NCBI RefSeq assembly: GCF_003589595.1
Contig: NW_020653750.1
Span: 1,652,451 to 1,716,450, forward strand
Direction: 5' to 3'
Length of the DNA stretch: 64,000 nt
From: Hyposmocoma kahamanoa
Taxonomy: Eukaryota > Arthropoda > Insecta > Lepidoptera > Cosmopterigidae
Within the stretch, counting starts at the first letter, position 1. Each line of letters begins with the position of its first letter. Below, piece by piece: positions 22,001 through 32,408 of the stretch. Below the pieces are notes generated by a model that ran no database searches, had not been told where the DNA came from, and was given only the letters and a program-made list of their open reading frames with translations. The position numbers and the translations under genes were made by a program.

Positions 22001-22233
22001 TTCCAGGACATTCGAGCCACCTCGCATTTTTGTCGTCAAGGGCTAGAATACAAAAAGAAGAAAAAGTTTACTCCGGTTTTGCAAATACAAATTCCCAACA
22101 AGGAGTTACGGAAAATAAGTTTAGTATACTAGTTTCAAATTTGTGTAATAGTTTTTGATCAATCAAACATTGTTTAAGCTTAGGGCACTTAGTACTGAAA
22201 AGCGTGGTGGCTCGAATTATGTGTCCGGAAGTG
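22001..22233 (+). mobile_element. Tc1-like family B deletion derivative (233 bp)
   Basis: The right end (about 22146-22233) matches the last 90 bp of the 5280-6829 element (AATAGTTTTTGATCAATCAA, AAGCTTAGGGCA, GTGGCTCGAATTATGTGTCC). The left end (22001 on, TTCCAGGACATTCGAGCCAC) matches its inverted complement. TA is present on both sides (21999-22000 and 22234-22235). No transposase left, so any movement would depend on protein from elsewhere. Confidence 0.85.
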
Positions 22234-22467
22234 TAGAATTTGCAGATCAGACTTGGGATTATAGTCAGCTGCCGTTAGTGCAAAAATATATATCCACAGA
22301 CATGTCTGTGTGACAATATCTTTCCAATACTAACTATATAATATAGTCAAGAGCACGTCAAGCTGAACACTTGGCATTTTGAATTCTTACACCAAGCCGT
22401 ATAGAGTTGAATTTAATACTTATGTAGCTTGATATTCTCTCCACCCTGTACATATGACTTATAAATT

Positions 22468-22510
22468 GAACCTGAGATTTTAAAGGCGTGACCTTTAAAA
22501 TCTCAGGTTC
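22468..22510. repeat. Perfect 19-bp hairpin, 5-nt loop
   Basis: Arms GAACCTGAGATTTTAAAGG (22468-22486) and its complement (22492-22510) around CGTGA. Confidence 0.92.
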
Positions 22511-24360
22511 GACTTACGAACAAAATATAAATTATGATTTATACGAAACCTCCGACACCTCTTTTAAAACAGTGTAGTTTGGTTTGCAACAAATTCGTAA
22601 AACTTTGCAAGTGTCAACTTTGTCATAGTCGTTCCGTCCCGGTGAAATGTTTTGTCTTCCATCTCCGCCAATCGCGGCGAGACACTCTGACGACAGAAAA
22701 ATAACAATTGCATAAAAGAGGGGAATCTCCCCTTCCGAATCTTTTGTCCGAAACAAAATTGCCCAATGCACTGCTTGCTTATTATCAACAAAAGAAAATT
22801 GTACAATGTGGAAGACATTCTTCATATTTTGCCAACTAATGTTGAAAAACCTTCTGTAAAAAACAGAACGTTGGAAAAGAGTGGTTTCCATAGTAACCCC
22901 CTTCGTGAAACTTGTGAATGGATTTTCCGGTTTTGAAGGTAATTATTACAGATTAGCTTTCAGATGTGATTCCGTAATTTCTGATTTATTTTTTCTCAAA
23001 TTGGGTTGTTGTGCCGTAGCTACGTTTTTAGAATTTTGGAATATTGGAGTTTTTTATGTACTTTCAATTAGCGTCATCACCAAAGCTTAAAAGACCCACT
23101 GCTGGGCTTCTTAGAAAGTGGCCATTTACCAACCGACAGACCAGATGATTAAATTTACAGATCTTCGATGTTAACCCATTTCTGAATAGACTTTAAGTCG
23201 TACCCGTGATATGATAAAGACTCGTGATCATTCGTGTAAGTGTTTTTATCACATGAAAGTTATAATTTTATAGCTCTTCTATTTAAGCATAAGAAGTTAT
23301 CGACTAATTTCGCTCAGAACCTTTAAACCTCTTTTCTGTGAACTTGTCATTTTGCAGATGTGTCCTTATTATGTATAAGTATTTATTGAGTCAGAAAACC
23401 GGATACATTCACTATACCAGTTCAAGGTTTTCTATGACTTAGTTGTAATCTAGGTTTAGCTTATTTGCACTTAGAAAACAGTCGCTATTCTTTCTCTTTC
23501 TCTTCAATCTTTGAAAGTAGATTACAAAGATATCTATGTTCTTTTTTCATTTTTGGAACATTCACGAACTAATTACTACTATATATTATAAAGTTTTATA
23601 TTAATACGCCATTGACGAAATTAAAAAAGAATATGAAGTGTTCAATAATTTAAGCATTTGCTCTAATTTTGAATGAACTGTTACAAATAATATGCATTTA
23701 TTATTTATGTAAGTCGCGTCTGGTGTTGTTATCACCGCCTTACCTATTTTTACCACAAAGCCATACTAACCAGCGCAATTACAAAAACAGGAGACTTAAG
23801 ACCTTATGTTACATGGTCGACAACACTTGTCGGCATTAAATGTTAATAGTATCGCAAACCTTTATAGACAATGTTAAAATTCTATATCAGGTGGCACGTC
23901 AGTGGACTACATATCGATTTACACAAATTAAAATAAAATATGCGACAGTCCAATTCCCCTAATAATTCACTATATATGCAAGTCACCCAAGAACCCTAGG
24001 CTTAGCAATGGCCTAATAAAGTATGTAAAACGTAATCTTTCGATTTTTGCTGAGTGCCTAACAACTTGTATGAATAATTCATTCTGCGGGCGTCTATTGA
24101 GCTAAAGCGAGACGTGCTATTGTGACGGCTCGGCGGCGTACAACCCAGTTCATGTTCGGTACAACGCTCCATGCATCTAGTATTTTCTATAATTCATGTA
24201 TTTTATTAACAGGTCGTAACATATTTAGATACACTTCAATACACTAAACACATTAACTGCCAATTTAAACAGTGCTATTCTGTACAGATTTTCGTGTTAA
24301 TGTGTTTATAAGTTTCTTGTTTATATTAATAGTTAGGAGTCTATTAAAATGGATTCTAGT
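22511..24360. other. Intergenic, no gene recognised
   Basis: About 1.85 kb with only short frames. Positions 23715-23765 (TTATCACCGCCTTACCTATT then TTTACCACAAAG) may be a very decayed start of repeat T. Confidence 0.5.
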
Positions 24361-24552
24361 AGCAGTAGAGCTTCGTGTGAAAGAGTTCGTTCGGGGAAGT
24401 ACTACCACCTTACCTATTTCTGCCGTCAACCTGTAATGTGACCATTACTGCCTTCCGGTTTTAAAAGGTAAGGGTGCTGGTGAAATTACAGACACATTGG
24501 ACTTATCAACTTACGTCTCAGAGTGAGGTGCGCAGTGGCAGTACGCACTATA
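24361..24552 (+). mobile_element. Repeat T, copy 3 (3-prime part missing)
   Basis: Starts AGCAGTAGAGCTTCGTGTGA and runs through GGGAAGTACTACCACCTTAC and GGTAAGGGTGCTGGTGAAAT to GCGCAGTGGCAGTACGCACT, where homology stops. The last third and the A tail are absent. Confidence 0.85.
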
Positions 24553-24736
24553 AGGAAAACTCTTGGCCATTAGCGATGTTTTTAGTTGAATTTTCGCATT
24601 GTTACTTGTTACAATGTATTAAATCTAAATGTATATATCCTATATCTTTAGGAATTACAGTAGATGCTAGTTTTTGTTTTATAAACCAGCATTGCAGCAC
24701 GGCTTTTGTACACTCACGCGTAATTATACTCATCAA

Positions 24737-24956
24737 CTGCTCCGTGGCCGAACGGTTACCATGCCGGACTGCCACGCAGAGGTCCCAGGTTCGATTCCCG
24801 GGCCGGGAAAAATAGTTGTATGGCCTACAATTATTTATCTCGTGAGTTTGGGTGTAATTTGTGGTTGTCTATGTGTGTGTCCATGGCACCCGCGACACAG
24901 GGTTTCCCTAGTGCGGGGCTATGTTGAGTGTGTGCGTTATTATTATTATTATTTAT
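24737..24956 (+). mobile_element. SINE S1, copy 3 (young)
   Basis: By my reading fewer than ten differences from 11118-11340 over about 210 bp, with intact A and B boxes. Tail of TATTATTATT type. It lies directly against the 3-prime end of the minus-strand RT remnant at 24961-25245, possibly inserted in that element's own TTA-rich tail. Confidence 0.92.
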
Positions 24957-24960
24957 TATT

Positions 24961-25245
24961 ACTCCACACCGTTTTGCCATCGGGGCAGGCACGGACAACA
25001 GCTATCCACTTGCTACAATCCTGACACAGTTCTTTCGCATTGACCTGGCCTTTCTATAGGACGTTCTCAATTTGATTGTGGTAAGTTCGCCTCGATCTGC
25101 CCTCACCAACTTGCCCGCTCACTCTCGCTTTATAAATCAGTTTCGTCAATCTTCTTCGCTCTACATGTACCTAAGCATCCCTTTCCATATCTTTTTCATT
25201 ATGTCTTCTTCCATTTCCGCGTTTATCAACACATTTTTGTAAACT
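24961..25245 (-). pseudogene. Non-LTR RT C-terminal remnant (same family as 60253-60715)
   Basis: The minus strand reads with frameshifts through EEDIMKKIWKGMLRYM, a LIYKARVSG-like stretch, GQVGEGRSRRTYHNQIENVL, KGQVNAKELCQD and CPDGKTVW. This is the C-terminal tail of a LINE reverse transcriptase (family form GMLRWFGHVER, KGQVRSTRNRRACM). Several stops. Ends in an AATAATAAT-type tail. Confidence 0.65.
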
Positions 25246-25478
25246 AAATAAAAGGTTAAACCAAAGTTTTTTCAGTGTTCGCTGTACAAAAGAACTCAAT
25301 TCTCACCCCTTATTTAGTTTAGGTACTAGTAAACATCCAAACGCGGAAAGTTAGAGTTAACTACTAGGAGTAAAACTTACGTATCGTGCGAATATCGCTT
25401 CCGTGGCTCCGATTTCCTGTTGCTGAGTAAATATCCCGTCCGTTAGTCCGAAATCTTGATTGCACTATATACGCTTTA

Positions 25479-25865
25479 GGCCTGGCGCCCATTGACAAGA
25501 CGGCACTGCAAGGGATCCTTCGGCATTTCTACATGCAAGTGCACACACTGACGGCAATTATCGTGCATGCGCCTTATAGCCTATCAGGTCAGTCGTAATA
25601 TTACAAGCGGGTTTATAAACAATTGTACATTTAAAAATGCCGAAGCATCCCGAATACTGCCGAGAAATTATTTATTAGAAATTATTTAGTATCCCTAAGC
25701 TTACTGCAGCTTAGTTTTTGTTGTAGCTACGATCATTATAATTGATTTTTTTTGTAATACTACATTGACTACTACAACAACTACATTGTCATAAAATTAA
25801 GGTATATTTACTTATACGTCACTTAAAAATTCCCTACCGTGACATCCCGTCAGTGGGCGCCGGGC
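25479..25865. mobile_element. 387-bp MITE, inverted repeats GGCC(T/G)GGCGCCCA
   Basis: The left end reads GGCCTGGCGCCCATTGACAA. The complement of the right end reads GCCCGGCGCCCACTGACGGG. It is flanked on both sides by TTTA (25475-25478 and 25866-25869), so the duplication is 3 or 4 bp, which would suit a Harbinger-type TWA target. No coding capacity. Confidence 0.8.
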
Positions 25866-26328
25866 TTTAAAGTTTCTCCGAAACAGAAGTAACTGTGGGT
25901 ATACTCGTATAACCAAGTACGTAATAGTTACATGAGAATACGTTCCGACAGACTATTGAATTACAGGGTGAGTCAAGAGCACGTCAATTGTGATACTTAA
26001 GATTTATATTGAACTTTGGGTTGCTTACGATAAGAACACCCCAAAGTCGAAAACGCGACACTTGATGTGCTTTTAATTACTAAAAGATATAGTATCTACA
26101 TACTCATCTACTATACAGTGTAAAATTTTTAAATGACAAATTTCTAACATCATCATCAATCTGATTTTTGACACTTGTATATTTATTTTGACGTTATATT
26201 AGTACCCCCAAATAGTCGTTGAATAGCAGAACCTGCAGAAGCCTCTAAAACTACTAGGCGGAAAAGTCGATGTGACAAATCCAAAAAGGCCGCCTGCAAT
26301 AAGCACAAAGAAGAATAGGATTCAAATA

Positions 26329-26556
26329 TACACATCAAAAGAGTTTAGGGATCAAGCATGTTTCTGCCAATTATTGAAAGTCCTGTTTTTTATTTTTATT
26401 TTTTAACGCTAATGGTCTTTTCTGTCATTCAAAAATTCGTAATTAAAAAAAGTAACTAAATGAATGAATGTATGCATAGATTCGTTTATTTAATTTTAAT
26501 GGGTAATAAAATATTTTAAAAAATCTATCTTGATCTCAAAACACTTTTGATGTGTG
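26329..26556. mobile_element. Tc1-like family A MITE (228 bp)
   Basis: Both ends carry the family A terminal repeat: the left has ACACATCAAAAGAGTTTAGG then GATCAAG, and the right complement reads CACACATCAAAAGTGTTTTG then AGATCAAG. TA occurs at both flanks (26327-26328 and 26557-26558). The interior is short, AT-rich and unrelated to the transposase. A non-autonomous passenger of the elements at 1-773 and 61121-62656. Confidence 0.88.
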
Positions 26557-26558
26557 TA

Positions 26559-27404
26559 TTATTCTCGCATGCTATTTTTCTCTCTCTTTTTCATTATGTT
26601 GACAACATTTGTATAATCTTTTGACTGAATAAAACTGCCAACATACATTAAAATAATATATTCTCCTGAAAACTTTTTTATTTTTACCTGTCGCCGTGAG
26701 AGAGCTAAAATCCTTGAAGGTTCCCTTGCGTAGTTATACAAAAGCAACTTATTTTATTAATAGCTATTTACAAAAAATAATTATTATAGGCGTATTACTT
26801 ATGTGTAAATTAAGGAAACATTAAAATATTTCATTCCTATTGAAAATTTAATAAAAATAAACAGTATTTCATTTACGGACTTCACACTTTTGAAGAATCA
26901 CTAAAACCTACATCATTTAAAAATGATTCAGTTTCGAGACATAATATAGCCATCAAAAAGTACTAAAATTTGTCGTAATTTTTAAGTAATCTAACACGTT
27001 TCACAGTTATTAAAATTGCCTCAAATAACTATCACAGTATTTAAATTACTGACTGGCTTATAAAATCCATTTGTGAACGTCCCTGTGATATTATCAAAAA
27101 AACATGCTACACATAGTTTAGTATCACTTCCATTTGTTTGTTTGCATTATGTTTGACGGGAGACAGTGAAAATATGCTTATTTTGTCACATGTGTTTCTT
27201 CTATACAACCTGTGTTTTCACAAATAAATTATGATTTACTGTGTACAGGTGTAATAACAAAATCGTAGCACAATGGCAAATTATTGCACATTATTGCGTT
27301 TTTCTAATGTTGTTGTTCGTGCCGACGTGCTGAACTACTGTTGGTAGTTGGAACCATCGTAAAACTAACCGTCCTGGGTAACGTGCGTCCGCCTTTGATT
27401 TGGC
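26559..27404. other. Intergenic, nothing recognised
   Basis: AT-rich, no open frame of note. Confidence 0.5.
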
Positions 27405-27968
27405 GCCAATTCACATACGCCAAAAAGAGGTATCGAGAACTCTGTGGAATCTAGACGCGAATAAAGGTAGCGGGCCAGATGGAATTCCAGCACTAGTCCT
27501 ACGTAACTGTGCGCCTGAGTTGTCTCCTGTTCTCATACGCCTACTCTCGTAACGCCTTTCACTTGAGACTGGTGTAGTTCCCAGGTCGTGGAAGCTTGCA
27601 AACGTGCAACCTGTGCCGAAAAAGGGAAGCAGAGCTGACTCTGACAACTATAGACCTATCTCAGTCACTTCCATACTCTGCAAGACTATGGAACGTGTAC
27701 TCAACAACCGTCTCTTGTCGTGCCTTGAAGAAAACGACCTCCTCAGTGATCGCCAGTACGGATTCCGAAGAGGGCCATCAACTAGGAATCTTCTTGTGTA
27801 TGCCTGTCACATGTGGAGCGAGGCTACAGAAAAGCAAGGTGAAGCACTTGCAGTGTCTTTGGATATTTCTAAAGCTTTTGACAGAGTCTGGAACGCAAAC
27901 CTTTTAAATAAGCTTCCCTTTTATGGGCTTCCCGCTTTGCAATTGGATCTCGGATTTCTTGAGCGAAC

Positions 27969-28007
27969 GTTCGATTCGAGAGGCCTTAGAGGCCTCTCGA
28001 ATCGAAC
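27969..28007. repeat. Perfect 18-bp hairpin within the RT pseudogene
   Basis: GTTCGATTCGAGAGGCCT (27969-27986), loop TAG, exact complement at 27990-28007. It lies where RT motifs between A and B should be, so it marks a local inverted duplication plus deletion. Confidence 0.92.
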
Positions 28008-28317
28008 ATATGGCGATAGATTCCTCAGGGTTCCGTACTGTCCGCAACTCTCTTTTCTACTGCATATAAGTGATATGTTAATTCCAGGTAACTTTGCGTA
28101 TGCTAATGACAACACAGTTGTAGATAGGTACTTTATCAATGCAAGGGTCAGTGGAGAGGAAATCGAGTCTTGTCGAGAGTCTACGGTTAGCCGTTTGGAA
28201 TTGACATTCAAGGCAGTCCAATTTGTACTTCGGCAGATACGTTGAATCCATGATCAAACATGCAGCAAGGAAGCTTGGGATCCTTTCCAGGGTGAAGCGT
28301 TACTTCACACCGGGACA

Positions 28318-28936
28318 AGCACCATATCTTTCTATGCTAGTTTTGATTATAGTGATCCTCCCTACCTACCCTTAGGGCATACGAGAAGGACACTATAACC
28401 TGTGCGCGTACTGGTTATAGGGTTCTTCGAGAGGCTAGTGCCTCGGGTGAACCGCCCCGGGTGCACGTACAGTACCCTCCCTATTTTCCAGATAGGTACC
28501 GGAGCTGTAGGCACGCTCACTTCCCGTTGCACATTGCACAACTAGCAGTTGCCAACGCTAAGCCGTCGACTCTGAGTCCACTACCAAATCTCCTCATTGG
28601 TGGCCGAGCTGTAAGGCACGCTCACTTCCTGACGTCGAAAAACGACGTCTCTCCAGTTCCCAATAACCTATGCGGCTGGAGGTCCGGTCCCTCCAGCAAG
28701 ATATCTAGCTTATCCTCTACTAGCTCTCCGGGCTAGTGCCGGATATGCCAGTCGCAGTGTCCTGCTAGTCCATACCCAAGTCCGGGTCCGCCAGAGACGG
28801 GCGTCTCTGGCAATACGCAAAGGCGTATCACTGGCGGAGGGCTTGGTCCGGACGCCCGCTGTACACCGATATTGCCGTCGAGCCCGTAGTCTCTCCGGAA
28901 AACCGTATCTCTCGGGTCAGTAGATAGGGACAGATA
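28318..28936. mobile_element. 619-bp structured insertion of unknown class
   Basis: Flanked by a perfect 12-bp duplication CACACCGGGACA (28306-28317 and 28937-28948), so it is a true insertion into the RT gene. It is more GC-rich than its surroundings, with no poly-A, no terminal inverted repeats and no recognised protein. It is dense in short hairpins: CTATAACC/GGTTATAG near 28400, GAGGC/GCCTC near 28435, a 9-bp stem GCCAGAGAC/GTCTCTGGC (28790-28811), ATACGC/GCGTAT with loop AAAG (28813-28828), and enclosing pairs CCGCCAG/CTGGCGG and GTCCGG/CCGGAC (28780-28853). GAGCTGTA.GCACGCTCACTT occurs twice, about 105 bp apart. A 12-bp duplication suits target-primed insertion, so it may be a SINE-like or LINE-5-prime-derived sequence. 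Confidence 0.8.
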
Positions 28937-29285
28937 CACACCGGGACAGTTGCTTCAGCTGTACCAAGCACAAATTCGGTCGTGCATGGAGTACTGCTGT
29001 CACCTTTAGGATGGCTCTGCTACATACCAACTGGCCACCTTGGATTCAATTGACAACGATGCCAAGAAGCTTATAGGTGACTCGGAATTAGTGGGGGCGA
29101 AGCTGCAGAGCCTTGAACACCGCCGTAAAGTTGCCAGCTTATCGGAATTTTACAGGATATATCACGGAGAGTGTGCGATGAAATTACACTATTTAATTCC
29201 GCTTTCCCCTTTCCATCACCGGGGGACTAGGCGTAGACTTGGGTTCCACCTCTATGTTGTGGATATTCATGGCGAAAGTGAATAG

Positions 29286-30518
29286 GCATTCATCCAGCGT
29301 TGACCTCATCGTCACTTTCCATCAGGTGAGATGGAGGTCAAATGCAAACTTACATTTTATTTAAAAAATAAGTTTTATCTTAGAAAAGTTATTTTCTGGC
29401 GTCGCCATTTTCACATACACAATACGGAAGCGTGCGTGTGCGTACGATCGGAACGCCTGATCAACAAGAAAAACGCGGCGACGGCGGCGCGTCGGCGCGG
29501 CGCTCATGTCTATATATAGCTTGACTGCCGCGCTGGTACAGTTGTCATGGGACAAAACGGTCTGGTCATTCGGAACGCTTGTGCGGGGCAAGGGTCCAAC
29601 ACGTAGGGGACCTTTTGATAATTTTATTACACTTTGTGTTTATTATTATTATTGTATGCGGGACTGTGAACAATGTAGAAAATATGTGTATACTAATTAA
29701 ATGTGAACTGGTTTGGATAAAAACACAGTTTCAATCTAATTTTACAGGGTAAAACGAAAGGGTATAAATGAGTTAAATATTGTACGATGTAGATCGTCGG
29801 CAAGACATTTCAGATCCAGAACAAGCGTTACGAAAACAATATTAAATTTTAAAAGAGATGAACGCCAAAAACATCTAAGCCCCAGCACGGCCCTACTTTT
29901 CACACCTTCTCAGATTTTTGGCAACAATCAGCTGATCCGGTGACGTTGAGACCCGCGTGTATGTTTTGATTTTAAAAACTTTGGATTTGGTGATAATGTG
30001 TAGTTTGAACGTAAAGTTATATAGCAAAATATTATGCCAGGTATCTTGTAGTCGTTAACTTGAGTTGGTGTACGTGATATTGATATAATCTTTCCGTTAC
30101 GCCCTGTATGTCTCTGATTTATGATTTCTCTCCGTGAACCTTTGGAGTATTAAGTTATTTGAGATGATTCCACAGCTGAAGATAATAGCTATTATTGTGG
30201 TTTATCCAGGGCTTGCCTTTCATCATTGCGATTAACCAAATGGTTACGATAAAATTATTGATATATTAAATAGTTTTGTTTGTACTGATATATTCGGGAA
30301 AGTACACTGCCTGGTTTTCTGAAACTCCACTTTGCCGAAAAAATACGAATTTCCGTGTGACGTACAAGACCGAAAAAAATAAATTGCTTTGGATTGTAAG
30401 ATATATGTATATATAATATAAATAAATAAATAAATGTCATTTTTGAAGCACTAAGCGAAAGCTTCAATTCTAAGGTATAATGACTGGTGCGTGCGACGAC
30501 TCACGTAATGCAACGCGA
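29286..30518. other. Intergenic, with a GC-rich island at 29400-29620
   Basis: The island has many CG dinucleotides (GCGGCGACGGCGGCGCGTCG) and a promoter-like arrangement listed separately. The rest is AT-rich without features; AATAAATAAATAAAT lies near 30420. Confidence 0.5.
29505..29545 (+). promoter_or_regulatory. Possible core promoter (TATA plus initiator)
   Basis: TATATATAGC at 29511-29520 lies 29 bp upstream of an arthropod-type initiator (GTACAGTT, A at 29540), at the end of a CG-rich island. Spacing and motifs fit an RNA polymerase II start, but no downstream coding exon is recognised. It could equally belong to a retroelement. Confidence 0.3.
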
Positions 30519-30655
30519 GTACACCGCGAGATTATGCGAATGTGTGCGTCCGTACACGGTGCGCGGAGAGCGTGCACATATGAATATATCAATACAAGCC
30601 TCGCTGCTACGTTTGTATAAAGTTATCATACTTGTTTTATTATATTATGGCATAA
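30519..30655 (+). repeat. Dispersed repeat family 3, fragment a
   Basis: Matches 40785-40910: GCGAGATTATGCGAATGTGT, then GCTACGTTTGTATAAAGTTA and TACTTGTTTTATTATA. No coding capacity. Confidence 0.75.
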
Positions 30656-31871
30656 ACCTGTTAAAGGGATTGCAGTAGGTTACATTACATTAGTAGTTGC
30701 AGTAGGTAATATTTAAAAACACCTGTTAATTATTTTGCTTCAGATAATTAATGAAAAATAAAATGTTCTTCGGAATTTATTCGCACTGAAGTTCACTCAC
30801 CCTTGTTGGCAAATTCAACAAAAAATTGTATCTACCCACTAAAGTTTTTTGTTAAACGGCAGAATTCTATGAATAAAACCCACAAGCCAATAAATTTTGG
30901 TTTTGTCACTGAGTTTCATTAAATTGTCGCCGATGGTATGAAGCATAAACCGACGACATAAAAAATAATAGGGCCGTAAAGACTGTGGCTCCCCCAACAT
31001 CATTACATGCAGTTGCCGACAAATAAATTTGGGTGTCTGTCAAAATTCTCCAACTTATAGGTACTTTATACTCACTTATACTGTATACAACCAGTTTACA
31101 TAGATATAACGTTTTGCTTTTACCACAGATATTATAATACTATACCAGACAGATATCCAATTTCATACAAAAAAAATGTCGCATTATAACTTCGCTTATT
31201 AGGACGTTTATTTTGATTCTTACCGCTGATCAATAGATGGTAACAAGTACACCCGCGATGCGATTGTAATAGCATTCGAAAAGACCAACAGATGGCAGCT
31301 GTTATTACATTTTTGTCTAGGTTTGCTCTTGTTCAGGCGATAATCGCATATACAATAATATATAATAAAAATGCGAAGAAGCTAAGTCTGTATTTTTAAA
31401 TTTTTATAAGTAAAAGTCTGTGCTAAAACGTTACTTACTTTCGAGAGTAAATCCAAAGAGATCTATAATTTNNNNNNNNNNNNNNNNNNNNNNNNNNNNN
31501 NNNNNNNNNNNNNNNNNNNNNNNNNNNNNNNNNNNNNNNNNNNNNNNNNNNNNNNNNNNNNNNNNNNNNNNNNNNNNNNNNNNNNNNNNNNNNNNNNNNN
31601 NNNNNNNNNNNNNNNNNNNNNNNNNNNNNNNNNNNNNNNNNNNNNNNNNNNNNNNNNNNNNNNNNNNNNNNNNNNNNNNNNNNNNNNNNNNNNNNNNNNN
31701 NNNNNNNNNNNNNNNNNNNNNNNNNNNNNNNNNNNNNNNNNNNNNNNNNNNNNNNNNNNNNNNNNNNNNNNNNNNNNNNNNNNNNNNNNNNNNNNNNNNN
31801 NNNNNNNNNNNNNNNNNNNNNNNNNNNNNNNNNNNNNNNNNNNNNNNNNNNNNNNNNNNNNNNNNNNNNNN
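30656..31871. other. Intergenic with 400-base assembly gap (31472-31871)
   Basis: AT-rich without recognised features. The gap of exactly 400 N hides whatever followed the endonuclease fragment of the minus-strand CR1 element. Confidence 0.9.
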
Positions 31872-31911
31872 ATTTTCAGTACAAATCGGCAATTTCATAC
31901 TTTAACCCCTA

Positions 31912-32304
31912 TTATTTAGTTGGATTATTTAATTTGCCTAAAACTTCATCTGATCTTTTTTCAAATAGTTCGTAAGATGAATTAGGGGGTCTGTACACGC
32001 TTAATATAACAAGCCGTTCAAGCTCTATGCAGGATATCTCTATAGTCCGCTCAATAGATAGGTTCACAATATCTGTACGTTCTTTAAATTTTAAATTATT
32101 TTTAATAAGAATTAAAGAGCCGCCATGAATAGCCTTTTCTCTGCTGAACGAACTAGCCACCTGGTGATTGTTGAAGCTAAACATGAACTGATGTTTTGAT
32201 AGAAAGTGGTGTTCAGTAATACAAAGAATATCAATATTATTACAGTTAATAAATAATTCTATTTCTAACTCTTTGCCTTTCATGCCTTGAATATTTTGAT
32301 GCAC
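31912..32304 (-). pseudogene. CR1-group ORF2, endonuclease N-terminus
   Basis: Start of the apurinic-type endonuclease that nicks target DNA for LINE insertion: HQNIQGMKGKELEIELFI, NIDILCITEHHF (catalytic Glu in TEH), SREKAIHGGSLILIKNNLKF, VYRPPNSS. It ends after about 130 residues at stops near 31915, before the GDLN and later catalytic motifs. Only about 105 bp separate it from the end of ORF1, the usual tight ORF1-ORF2 arrangement. Confidence 0.85.
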
Positions 32305-32408
32305 CAGGTTTAATATACAATTTATTTTATTTCAGTGTGTTTTAGGTTGGTTTTTTACTATCATTGTGTTGCAAGAGTATCTCTCCGTTGTCTTATTAAT
32401 TAATTTAA

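Larger units (their letters stand above)
27405..29285 (+). pseudogene. Non-LTR reverse transcriptase (Jockey/CR1-like), broken
   Basis: The plus strand encodes DANKGSGPDGIPALVLRNCA, W.KLANVQPVPKKGS, NYRPISVTSILCKTMERVLN, YGFRRGPSTRNLL and SLDISKAFDRVWN: RT motifs 0 to A in order (27430-27900). An in-frame TAA falls near 27550. From 27940 the sequence is rearranged around a perfect hairpin (27969-28007) and motif B is lost. The catalytic box is altered to YANDN. ARKLGILSRVKRYFTPGQ (to 28317) continues after the 28318-28936 insertion with LLQLYQAQIRSCMEYCCHL, then SIDNDAKKLIGDSEL and SLEHRRKVASLSEFYRIYHG. The frame rejoins exactly if the insertion and one target copy are removed. Confidence 0.9.
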
